This document shows, in pieces, positions 1 through 6,862 of a stretch of DNA of 64,000 bases (position 1 is its first letter; every line of letters begins with the position of its first letter). The position numbers and the translations under genes were made by a program. The DNA lies in assembly GCA_002482535.1 (NCBI GenBank), contig DLGE01000016.1, positions 59,077 through 123,076 on the forward strand, in the 5' to 3' direction. The notes beneath the pieces are model-generated. The model did not search any database. It was not told where the DNA came from and saw only the letters and a program-made list of their open reading frames with translations. The stretch comes from Peptococcaceae bacterium UBA7702. Its GTDB lineage: Bacteria; Bacillota; Dehalobacteriia; UBA7702.

Positions 1-754
1 GCAGCAGCAAATTCCGGAAACAATGGTATCTCACCGCCGTAAACTTGCTTTCTCCCCGCGCCAGGGCAAAGAGATAAAAATCGCTCTCCATGATATCGAT
101 CACCTTTTCTCTGGTATGCAAGGCGATGTTGGCCACGCCGATGATAGAGAGGGTCAGCGCCGGTAAGATTAGGTGATAGAGCCGCTCACCAAGGGTGGCC
201 TCGGTGATGCTTACGCCGATGGGGGTGCTAAAACCAAGGGGAAACCAGGAAAGCCAGACGGCAAAAACCATCAGCATCAGCAAGCCCAGCCAAAAGGTGG
301 GGGTTGCCGCCAAGGTCAGAGCATAGCCCTTGATGATTTTATCCACAAGTTTTCCCCGGTACACCCCGGCGACAATGCCCAAAAGCAAACCGAAAACACC
401 GGAAAAGAGCCAGGCCACGATCATCAGCAACAGAGAGTTGGTAAACCGCTCACCGATGACGGTGAGCACCGGCTGGTTGAAGCGGAGGGACGTTCCCCAA
501 TCACCGTGGATAAAATCTTTCGCCCAATTGGTATATTTTTCAACCACCGGCGTATCAACGCCCCAATACTGTTCCAACTGCGCTCTCTTTTCCAGGCTCA
601 TATTGGCGTAGGCGGCCTGTCCCGTATTCATTTGAACAGGATCGATGGGGGAAACGGCGACCAAGAGAAAGGTGACCATACTGATGACCACAATTAAAAT
701 GATGAATTTTGCCGCCTGTTTCCCCGCGAAGCTAAGAAAACGGTTATGATCCAT
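1..754 (-). CDS. ABC transporter permease, OppB/DppB/NikB type (partial, runs off the left edge)
   Basis: Inner-membrane permease of a peptide/nickel-type ABC importer (BPD_transp_1 family). The visible 251 residues begin MDHNRFLSFAGKQ and hold a first membrane helix (about residues 15-35), the periplasmic stretch with a WGVDTPVVEKY-like segment typical of DppB/NikB, and several further helices. The last visible part contains the ALARGESKF piece of the cytoplasmic EAA loop that contacts the ATPase; the C-terminus lies outside the window. It follows the substrate-binding protein by about 11 bases and is surely in the same operon. The next subunits should lie further left. Substrate is not decided by the sequence: the binding protein and the neighbours favour nickel or a nickel chelate, but peptides are possible. 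Confidence 0.9.
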   Translation of the reverse strand, partial: MDHNRFLSFAGKQAAKFIILIVVISMVTFLLVAVSPIDPVQMNTGQAAYANMSLEKRAQLEQYWGVDTPVVEKYTNWAKDFIHGDWGTSLRFNQPVLTVIGERFTNSLLLMIVAWLFSGVFGLLLGIVAGVYRGKLVDKIIKGYALTLAATPTFWLGLLMLMVFAVWLSWFPLGFSTPIGVSITEATLGERLYHLILPALTLSIIGVANIALHTREKVIDIMESDFYLFALARGESKFTAVRYHCFRNLLL

Positions 755-765
755 AAAAACACACC

Positions 766-2346
766 TTATTGCCAGGTCCATTCATTGACGTTATTCAGCA
801 GTGACCAACCGTGGCCATGGGGATGCAATTTCTGGGAGGCCACGTTGAGATCGTCCCTGGCAAAGTAAAGGTGATCGATATTGGCCAGCCAGACCCAAGT
901 GGCGTCACCGCTGACGGAAGTATACTGGGCGGCTTCTTGGAAGTTTTGATAAGCGGTGTTCAAATCGAGAGAGGACATCGCCTCATCGAGGATTTTATCC
1001 AGATCAGCATTGTTGTAGCTGGCAAAATTACTGGGAGAAGGGCCGTAATTTAAAATATAGGCTTCCGTCGGAGAATTGCTGCCCCAACCCCAGAGGATGG
1101 GATCGGAATATTCGTGGGTGTAGATATTGTCCCAGCTTTCGCCATGAATCGTCACTTCGATGCCGATTTCTTTCATCTCGTTGGCAAATTCTGTGGCCAA
1201 TCCCTGGCGGACGGAATCAGAGGCAGGATAGTAAAGATCAAAAGCCGCCTGCAAATCGCCTTTTTCCACAATGCCGTCGCCATCGCTGTCGGCCCAGCCG
1301 CCATCAACCAATAACTGTTTGGCTTTGGCCAGATCTCGGTCAAAGGCGAGATCGGCAGCCCAGGGCATACCGTCGCAAACACTATAGGCGGCTTGGCCAT
1401 GGCCGTTCAGCACATTTTTGACCATGGCGTCCCGATCCACGGCGTAGTTCATGGCCTGGCGGATGGCGAGATCGCTGGTAACGTCGTTGCCCAGGGCGTA
1501 TTCATTTTCACCGTCACTGCGGGTGCCGCCTGCCGCCACGGTGGGCAGGGAGATCCCCCGGGAATCGACGGTATCAAAGGAAAGCAGCTGGTAGCCGCCA
1601 ACTTCAACATCACTGTAAACGGCGGAGGTATAGGCGATATCCACCTCACCGGATTTCACCGCAGCCAGGGCGGCGTCTTCCTCCATAAATAAAACCACAA
1701 GCTTGTCCATTTTCGGGGCAGCACCGTAATAATCGGGATTCACCACTAAGATCGCTTGCTGCCCTTTGTCCCATTCTTTCAGCATATAGCGGCCGCTGCC
1801 GATGGGATTTTCAGCATAACCTTCGCCGTAGGCGCTTTCGGGTACGATGCCGGTGACCGCCACGGTATAAAGGAATGCGTTATAAGGTTGCTTCAGTTCG
1901 AATGCCACAGTGTAATCATCGGTGGCTCTCGCTTCTTTCAGCATCGACATATCGGTCTCGGTGCTTTCTGTCGAGAGAATTTTATTATAGGTGAAAGCCA
2001 CATCTTTCGCCGTCAGGGGATCGCCGTTGGTGAATTTGGCATCGTCTCTGATCTGGAAAGTCCAAATCAGACCGTCATCACTGCAACGGTAGTCCGTCGC
2101 CAAGTCGTTGACAAAGTTCATATCCTGATCGGTATTGATGAGGGTGCTTTGGATCAGGGGTTCATGGACGTGCTCGCTGCTGCCCCAACCGTAGATGGGA
2201 TCGAAACCGTAGGCCGGTTCGGAACCGGTTCCCATGGCGACGATCACATCGGTTCTGTCGCTGTTATCCACAGTCTTTCCGCTGTTACAAGCCGCAAAGG
2301 ATAAGGTTACGGCAATGCAAAATAAAATGGCTAAAAATTTTTTCAT
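766..2346 (-). CDS. Extracellular solute-binding lipoprotein, family 5 (NikA/DppA-like)
   Basis: Substrate-binding component of an ABC importer, 526 residues. The N-terminus is a lipoprotein signal (MKKFLAILFCIAVTLSFAAC) with the lipobox Cys at residue 20, so it should be anchored on the outer face of the membrane. The SBP_bac_5 fold is recognisable through the motif TWTFQIRDDAKFTNGDPLTA-like stretch (seen here as IWTFQIRDD, FTNGDPLTAKDV), FAFN-like AFTYNKI and RQAMNYAVDRDAM. Start: ATG at 2346 has AAGGAG seven bases upstream; an in-frame ATG further upstream lacks one. The permease follows directly. A leader with its own terminator precedes it (see 2390-2539). The NikA-like length and the nickel genes next door suggest nickel uptake; this is inference. 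Confidence 0.9.
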   Translation of the reverse strand: MKKFLAILFCIAVTLSFAACNSGKTVDNSDRTDVIVAMGTGSEPAYGFDPIYGWGSSEHVHEPLIQSTLINTDQDMNFVNDLATDYRCSDDGLIWTFQIRDDAKFTNGDPLTAKDVAFTYNKILSTESTETDMSMLKEARATDDYTVAFELKQPYNAFLYTVAVTGIVPESAYGEGYAENPIGSGRYMLKEWDKGQQAILVVNPDYYGAAPKMDKLVVLFMEEDAALAAVKSGEVDIAYTSAVYSDVEVGGYQLLSFDTVDSRGISLPTVAAGGTRSDGENEYALGNDVTSDLAIRQAMNYAVDRDAMVKNVLNGHGQAAYSVCDGMPWAADLAFDRDLAKAKQLLVDGGWADSDGDGIVEKGDLQAAFDLYYPASDSVRQGLATEFANEMKEIGIEVTIHGESWDNIYTHEYSDPILWGWGSNSPTEAYILNYGPSPSNFASYNNADLDKILDEAMSSLDLNTAYQNFQEAAQYTSVSGDATWVWLANIDHLYFARDDLNVASQKLHPHGHGWSLLNNVNEWTWQ

Positions 2347-2389
2347 GGTTTTCTCCTTCATTTTTATGATCATTTTCCCTGGGAAAAAT

Positions 2390-2539
2390 AAAAAGCACGC
2401 GAAAATTCGCGTGCTTCCATAACACTTTGAGGACTACTGTCAACGGCTAAAACGATATGTTATTGTCGAATCAGCGGTAAATAGGGACTACGTGTCCCAA
2501 ATATGACTGTAGTATAGCGAAGGATGGTCTTTTTGTCAA
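2390..2539 (-). promoter_or_regulatory. Promoter and attenuator-like leader 1, upstream of the NikA-like operon
   Basis: On the minus strand a near-perfect sigma-A promoter is seen: TTGACA (2539-2534), 17-base spacer, TATACT (2516-2511). The transcript can form a basal stem ACUAC-A-GUCA with UGAC-A-GUAGU (2513-2504 with 2442-2433, a conserved A.A mismatch inside), then a segment CUCAAAGUGUUAUGGAAGCAC, then a terminator hairpin at 2414-2395 followed by U-rich sequence. GUGUU can pair with AAGCAC around the loop AUGG, and this would compete with the terminator. The same arrangement is seen in front of the DUF3842 gene. It looks like a riboswitch or attenuator; the ligand is unknown. Confidence 0.6.
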
Positions 2540-2670
2540 GCTTTGCCGGGGCCGAAAATTTTGCTCAAATCCATCACTGTCTTTATTTCTCATAGAGCGC
2601 CCCCATTTTATCAGATCATGTCTTTTGATCACGGTCATGATGCTCATTTCAGTCATTTCTCTTCGGCTTT

Positions 2671-2865
2671 TTAAAAATGTTCCAATAAGATCTTATGATC
2701 CACCAGGCTCATTTCGTTGATTTTTGCCCGCAGTATTTTCTGCTCCCCGAAGACGCTTTCCAGCATGATCCCGGTTTCGCTGGGGATCACCTTATCGACG
2801 CTACTGAGGAGCAAAGCGTAATCGGTTTCACCCTTTTTTCTGATGTAAACATCGGCTTCGCACAT
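2671..2865 (-). CDS. cooT: CooT family nickel-binding protein
   Basis: Small cytosolic protein of 64 residues beginning MCEADVYI and ending HKILLEHF. It matches the CooT family, where the N-terminal Met-Cys provides the nickel site (Cys2 present here) and the fold is an SH3-like barrel; CooT is linked to nickel delivery to CO dehydrogenase in Rhodospirillum. Start ATG at 2865 has AAAGGAG eight bases upstream. The longer in-frame reading upstream has no ribosome site and is not expected. It lies 133 bases downstream of the DUF3842 gene in the same direction and is probably cotranscribed from the promoter at 3547-3519. Role here (nickel chaperone or buffer) is inferred from family. Confidence 0.85.
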   Translation of the reverse strand: MCEADVYIRKKGETDYALLLSSVDKVIPSETGIMLESVFGEQKILRAKINEMSLVDHKILLEHF

Positions 2866-2998
2866 AACAATCACTCCTTTCCTTTTTAATTTGTATATTT
2901 TACCGACCGTTTTGATTTCCTTTATTCCTCCTCTATCAGGCGCTCTGCCAAAACATATTGAGGATACGCCACCAAAAAGGGACGGCGAGACCAACTTC

Positions 2999-3418
2999 TC
3001 AGGAATCACCGGCCAGAATCTGGCCGATTCTCTCCACAAGTTTTTCAATCTGATGAGGCACCGGCTCCCGACCGGCGCCGATGATCTCGGTGTTGCAGCG
3101 GTTGATCGGCAGCAGAATCTTCCGGGCCGGGGATTCCCCGATGGCGGCGGCCATCGCCGCCGAAACTTCCCCGCACATGCTGCCGGCCACCAGGATCGCC
3201 ACAGAACCCACGATCAAATCAACCCGCTTTGCCATGAAAGCAATGGCGTTTTCACCGGCGGCGGCCTCATTGGCGCCGGCTTTCATGATGTTGGCCATGG
3301 CGACGGTATTGGTGCCGAGGCCGATGATTTCCGTGTTTTCCGGCAAACGTTTTCGAAGGGTTTCCGTAATATGTTTGCCGATGCCGCCGCCTTGGCCGTC
3401 GATAACCGCAATTTTCAT
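2999..3418 (-). CDS. DUF3842 family protein
   Basis: 139-residue cytosolic protein beginning MKIAVIDGQGGGIGKHI, a Gly-rich turn after the first strand that resembles a nucleotide-binding Rossmann-like start. The middle is Ala-rich, with VGSVAILVAG, and the end carries LLPINRCNTEIIGAG. I recognise it as DUF3842; its biochemical role is not known to me. Start ATG at 3418 has GGAGAGG at a good distance, and an alternative upstream reading passes through the leader terminator and can be dismissed. Gene order DUF3842-cooT, and a leader shared with the NikA-like operon, tie it to nickel handling by context only. Confidence 0.8.
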   Translation of the reverse strand: MKIAVIDGQGGGIGKHITETLRKRLPENTEIIGLGTNTVAMANIMKAGANEAAAGENAIAFMAKRVDLIVGSVAILVAGSMCGEVSAAMAAAIGESPARKILLPINRCNTEIIGAGREPVPHQIEKLVERIGQILAGDS

Positions 3419-3436
3419 GGTGATACCTCTCCAAAC

Positions 3437-3547
3437 AAAAAAGCACACGAAAATTCGCGTGCTTCCATAACACTTTGAAGACTACATGTCCGTCATGACT
3501 CAATCTTTTTACACTTGTAGTATAAGAAAAAACAGCTCCTTTGTCAA
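3437..3547 (-). promoter_or_regulatory. Promoter and attenuator-like leader 2, upstream of DUF3842-cooT
   Basis: Minus-strand promoter TTGACA (3547-3542), 17-base spacer, TATACT (3524-3519). The transcript starts near a stem ACUACA/UGUAGU (3521-3516 with 3486-3481) continued past an A.A mismatch. Positions 3485-3437 then repeat, almost base for base, the block at 2437-2390, ending in the terminator hairpin 3462-3443 followed by a run of U. The part enclosed by the stem is about 29 bases here against about 65 in leader 1, so only the stem, the linker and the terminator are conserved. Confidence 0.6.
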
Positions 3548-3619
3548 GCCACCCTCCGGCAGGATCGTGCAATACAAAGTCTGTCAGCGGAAAAACCATA
3601 AAAAATTCATGAGAATCCG

Positions 3620-3675
3620 TTGACATATCCACCGTATGATGTTAGTATACTAATTAAAGTGGTTAGCAAGCTAAC
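3620..3675 (+). promoter_or_regulatory. Promoter with two palindromic MarR-type operators
   Basis: TTGACA at 3620-3625, 17-base spacer, TAGTAT at 3643-3648. A perfect palindrome TTAGTATACTAA (3642-3653) covers the -10 element, and a second one, GTTAGCAAGCTAAC (3662-3675), sits just downstream. Both share the frame TTAG-N4-CTAA, the usual shape of MarR-family sites, and they precede a marR gene, so autorepression is likely. Confidence 0.7.
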
Positions 3676-3711
3676 TATCATGTTTGGGAAAAACCAATGG
3701 AGATGATGACC

Positions 3712-4173
3712 ATGGAAAAAACAGTCAGCTTCGAATTACACAGTTTAACCAATTTAATGAAACGCGAATCCGAAAGTTCCTGCCTCTGCAAATTTCACCG
3801 TCAAACCGACCTCACCGACATGCAATCAAGGATCATCGGCTTTTTGCACCGGATGAGAGCCGAGGACGTTTTTCAAAAAGACATCGAAAAGGAATTTTCC
3901 ATTCGCCGTCCCACGGTTTCCATTCTGCTGCAAACCATGGAGAAAAAAAATCTCGTCAAAAGAGACGCCGTGGCCTATGACGCCAGACTGAAAAAGGTCC
4001 GGCTGACACCAAAAGCGGAAGAGCTGGTCAACAGCTCCGAACAGGAGATGCTTCGTTTTGAGAAAATGCTGATTGCGAATATTTCCCCAGAAGATATGGC
4101 CTGCTTTTTCCGGGTCACCAAGAAAATCCGGGAGAATCTGGAAGAAAACAGGCAAGCCCCCGCCGGCAAATAA
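3712..4173 (+). CDS. MarR family transcriptional regulator
   Basis: Winged-helix repressor of about 153 residues. The DNA-binding part is visible around residues 45-100: a helix with LTDMQSRIIGFL, the recognition region FSIRRPTVSILLQTMEKKNLV, and the wing RDAVAYDARLKKVRLT, followed by a dimerisation helix. Several in-frame ATGs lie between 3697 and 3712; the one at 3712 has GGAG nine bases upstream and is chosen. The promoter carries two matching palindromes, so it probably represses itself. A Cys pair (SCLCKF, residues 22-24) could act as a redox or metal sensor, but this is only a suggestion. Target genes beyond itself are not evident. Confidence 0.85.
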   Translation: MEKTVSFELHSLTNLMKRESESSCLCKFHRQTDLTDMQSRIIGFLHRMRAEDVFQKDIEKEFSIRRPTVSILLQTMEKKNLVKRDAVAYDARLKKVRLTPKAEELVNSSEQEMLRFEKMLIANISPEDMACFFRVTKKIRENLEENRQAPAGK

Positions 4174-4281
4174 GGCGGCGGCAACTACCCCGGCGGATAC
4201 CTAATACTGTAATAAGAAGGCCCTACAGATAAAAAAGCAGCTTCGCCGCCTTCGCATCGGAATCAACAAAAGAGGGATATT

Positions 4282-4725
4282 ATGAATATGGAAAATTATC
4301 AAGACAGTTATTTTAAATTACTTTCTTTCGAAAAATCATTTCGTCAGTTCACCCAAAAGAAAGTTCCCGGCGCCGATGTTTCCCTGGCACTGATCATGAT
4401 CCTGCGCTACCTTGAAGAAAACGGCAGCTGCGGACAGAAGGAGCTTACCGTCACCTTCAACGCCTCCTCGGCGGCGATGGCCGTTTCCATCGGCAAACTG
4501 GAAGAAAGAGAGCTCATCATCAAGGAAGTCGCCGACGATGACAAAAGGAACAATATCATTTCTCTGACCGAAAAAGGGGAAGCTCTCCTGGCCCAGGTGG
4601 CGGCAAGCTCTGAAACAGCGGAGGCAAAAGTGGAAGCGCCCATGTCAGAGGAAGAATTAAGCCAACTGACCAAATTACAGAAAAAACTGTTCCGTCAGCT
4701 GAAAACCATTTCCATCAACGTATAA
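4282..4725 (+). CDS. MarR family transcriptional regulator (second)
   Basis: 147-residue winged-helix protein, different from the preceding one. The helix-turn-helix is seen at QKELTVTFNASSAAMAVSIGKLEERELI (about residues 52-79) and the wing at DDDKRNNIISLTEKG, with an acidic C-terminal dimerisation helix. GAGGG lies before the ATG. It sits 108 bases after the first regulator, in the same direction, and 60 bases before the zinc-ribbon protein gene, so it might be read with either. No palindrome as clear as that in front of the first marR is present. Ligand and targets unknown. Confidence 0.8.
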   Translation: MNMENYQDSYFKLLSFEKSFRQFTQKKVPGADVSLALIMILRYLEENGSCGQKELTVTFNASSAAMAVSIGKLEERELIIKEVADDDKRNNIISLTEKGEALLAQVAASSETAEAKVEAPMSEEELSQLTKLQKKLFRQLKTISINV

Positions 4726-4786
4726 TGTTACAAGGCATTGTATAGACATTTTATAAAATATATTATAGAATAAAGAGGGATTGTAC

Positions 4787-5182
4787 ATGGGAGAAAAAAT
4801 GCGCCGCTTCTTTGCCGGCCGCTACGGTATGGACGCACTGAATAAACTCCTTTTCATCATTGCGGCCGTCTTACTGATTCCGCTGTGGATATGGCAAATT
4901 CGCGGCCTGGAAATCCTGTTTTTGCTGATCCTCGTCTACACTTATTTTCGCGCGTTTTCCCGGAATATCAGCAAACGCTATGCCGAAAATCAGAAATACT
5001 TGGCAGCCACGTCGAAAATCCGCGCCTTCTGCCGTAAAAAGAAATATCGCTTTGATCAACGCAAAACATATCGCTTTTTTCTCTGCCCTAAATGCAAACA
5101 GCAGGTCAGAGTACCCAAGGGAAAAGGGAAAATCAACATTCGCTGTCCCAAATGTGGGGAACAGTTCGTGAAAAAGAGCTAA
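4787..5182 (+). CDS. Small membrane protein with C-terminal zinc ribbon
   Basis: 131 residues. Two adjacent hydrophobic segments (about residues 18-35 and 38-55) are followed by a basic stretch and a C-terminal zinc ribbon CPKCKQQVRVP...CPKCGEQF, where the two CPxC knuckles should bind one zinc ion in the cytosol. Start ATG at 4787 has GAGGG upstream; a TTG two codons earlier is less likely. The stop lies four bases before the DUF5685 gene, which itself overlaps a J-domain protein gene, so the three form one operon. Function is unknown; the grouping suggests a membrane-linked protein-quality or assembly task. Confidence 0.7.
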   Translation: MGEKMRRFFAGRYGMDALNKLLFIIAAVLLIPLWIWQIRGLEILFLLILVYTYFRAFSRNISKRYAENQKYLAATSKIRAFCRKKKYRFDQRKTYRFFLCPKCKQQVRVPKGKGKINIRCPKCGEQFVKKS

Positions 5183-5186
5183 CGCT

Positions 5187-6023
5187 ATGTTCGGTTACAT
5201 TGTCATCCAGAAACCGGAACTGAAAATCAAAGATTTTGAAGCATACAATGCTTTTTACTGCGGCCTCTGCAAAACGCTGAAACAGCGCCACGGCATTTCG
5301 GGGCAGGCCACCTTAAACTACGATCTTACCATGGTCGTTCTATTGCTGACCGGCCTTTACGAACCCGAAGTCAGCTGGGGCAAAACCCGCTGCCTGGCCC
5401 ACCCTTTGGGCCATCACACAAAAGCCGTCAATGTTTTTTCCGCCTATTGCGCAGACATGAACGTCCTTTTGGCCGATGAAAAGCTCCGGGACGATGTCAC
5501 TGACGAAAAGAAACTGTCCTCCCGCCTCGCCCACCTGATTTTAAAACGAAAAGTCAGGAAAGTGCGGGCTCTTTATCCCGAAAAGGCCGCGGTCATTACC
5601 GCCTCTCTCCAGGAACTTACTGCCGCGGAGGAGCGGGGCGAAACCGATCTCGATCTCGTTTCCGGCTGTTTTGGGAAGATTCTTGCCACCGTATGCTGCT
5701 ATAAAGACGATGTTTGGCAGGAGGAACTAAAGCGTTTCGGCTTTTTTCTCGGCAAATTCATCTATTTACTCGACGCCTACGACGATCTTTCCCATGATCT
5801 CAAAAAAGGCTGCTATAACCCGCTGATTCCCCTGAAAGACCATGAGGATTTCGAGGAAAGAATCTACCGGATCCTGGAAATGATGATGAGCGAAGCGGCA
5901 AGGGCCTTTGAAATTCTGCCCATCGTCACTTACAGTGAAATTTTAAGAAATATCCTCTACGGTGGCGTATGGCTGAAATATTTCGCCAGAAGAGAGAAAG
6001 ATCAAAAAACAGATGATGAATGA
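5187..6023 (+). CDS. DUF5685 family protein
   Basis: 278 residues, no signal peptide. It begins MFGYIVIQKPELKIKDF and contains the family-typical Cys cluster AFYCGLCKTLKQRHG, further Cys residues (TRCLAHP, AYCADMN, CCYKDDVW) and the helical motif LLDAYDDLSHDLKKGCYNPL, which recalls the aspartate-rich helices of polyprenyl-transferring enzymes but is not proof of such activity. The stop overlaps the start of the J-domain protein by 11 bases, so translation is probably coupled. I know the family only as DUF5685; no function is assigned. Confidence 0.75.
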   Translation: MFGYIVIQKPELKIKDFEAYNAFYCGLCKTLKQRHGISGQATLNYDLTMVVLLLTGLYEPEVSWGKTRCLAHPLGHHTKAVNVFSAYCADMNVLLADEKLRDDVTDEKKLSSRLAHLILKRKVRKVRALYPEKAAVITASLQELTAAEERGETDLDLVSGCFGKILATVCCYKDDVWQEELKRFGFFLGKFIYLLDAYDDLSHDLKKGCYNPLIPLKDHEDFEERIYRILEMMMSEAARAFEILPIVTYSEILRNILYGGVWLKYFARREKDQKTDDE

Positions 6024-6753
6024 CCCCTATAAAGTACTGGGCGTATCCTCCGATGCCAGTGATGAAGAAATCAAAAAAGCATACCGTAAACTGTGCATGA
6101 AATACCATCCCGACGCCAATGTCGATAACCCCAACAAAGCCCAAGCCGAGGAAAAATTCAAAGAAGTGCAGCAGGCCTACGAAGCCATTATGAAAAAAGA
6201 CTTCGCCGCGGGCGGCGTCGGCGGCGGCTTCGGCAATTATCAGGGAAGCTACGGCAGCGGCAACAGCAACGGCGGCTATGGCGGCTATGGCGGCTATGGC
6301 GGCAACTACGGCGGTTTCGGTAATTTCGGCGGTTTTGGGGGGTTTGGCGGCTTTCACAACACCCAGCAGGAATTACCCCCGGAGCTAAGGGCCGCGGCCA
6401 ACTACATTAGAAACGGCTATTATAAAGAGGCTTTGACCGCGCTAAAAGGGGTCGAAAAGAAAACGGCGGCCTGGTATTACTACAGTGCCCTGGCCAACCG
6501 CGGTCTCGGCAATAACGTCGCGGCGAAAGACCACGCAGAACAGGCCTACCGCATGGAACCGAATAATTTCATCTACCAGAATCTCTATCAGCAATGCCAA
6601 AACGGTAATACCTGGTATCAAACGCAAAGCGAACCCTACCGCACAGCAAGGATGGGCTGTAATAATGTTTGCCTCAACTCCTGCCTGCTAACGCTGGCAT
6701 GCAATCTCTGCTGCTGCGGAGGCGGCAACTACCTCTGCGGCAGAGGCTACTGA
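6013..6753 (+). CDS. J-domain (DnaJ-like) protein with Gly-rich linker and Cys-rich tail
   Basis: 246 residues. Residues 4-65 are a J-domain with the HPD motif (KYHPDAN), so it should stimulate an Hsp70 ATPase such as DnaK. A Gly/Tyr/Phe-rich linker (about 70-115) comes from a DNA stretch of tandem ggcggctat units at 6269-6300. A TPR-like helical region follows (YYKEALTALKG, AAWYYYSALANRGLGN, AKDHAEQAYRMEPNN). The tail is rich in Cys (CNNVCLNSCLLTLACNLCCCGGGNYLC) and could be lipid-modified, metal-bound or membrane-associated. It is neither DnaJ nor CbpA: there is no CXXCXGXG zinc domain. Last gene of the zinc-ribbon/DUF5685 operon, ended by the hairpin at 6766. Confidence 0.85.
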   Translation: MMNDPYKVLGVSSDASDEEIKKAYRKLCMKYHPDANVDNPNKAQAEEKFKEVQQAYEAIMKKDFAAGGVGGGFGNYQGSYGSGNSNGGYGGYGGYGGNYGGFGNFGGFGGFGGFHNTQQELPPELRAAANYIRNGYYKEALTALKGVEKKTAAWYYYSALANRGLGNNVAAKDHAEQAYRMEPNNFIYQNLYQQCQNGNTWYQTQSEPYRTARMGCNNVCLNSCLLTLACNLCCCGGGNYLCGRGY

Positions 6754-6765
6754 TGTAAAAAAGAA

Positions 6766-6797
6766 GCCTGCGGAACGCCTTGTCCCGCAGGCCTTTT
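6766..6797 (+). terminator. Rho-independent terminator after the J-protein operon
   Basis: Inverted repeat GCCTGCGG / CCGCAGGC with a short loop, followed by TTTTAT, 13 bases after the stop codon. Confidence 0.8.
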
Positions 6798-6862
6798 ATA
6801 TTTAAATCGTAAACTGCTTGACAAATGAGCTGATACATGAAACCGTATAAGGGGGTTGATCA

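Noticed and set aside
2390..2539. Leader 1 as a classical NiCo (czcD) riboswitch or NikR operator
   Set aside because: I see neither the four-way junction with its conserved purine-rich joins nor a GTATGA-N16-TCATAC operator. A covariance scan would settle it.
2471..2656. 61-codon minus-strand frame upstream of leader 1
   Set aside because: It overlaps the promoter and leader of the NikA-like operon, has no ribosome site, and the protein sequence looks random.
6269..6341. Tandem ggcggctat repeats as a CRISPR or regulatory repeat
   Set aside because: They lie in frame inside the J-protein gene and code for its Gly/Tyr/Phe linker.
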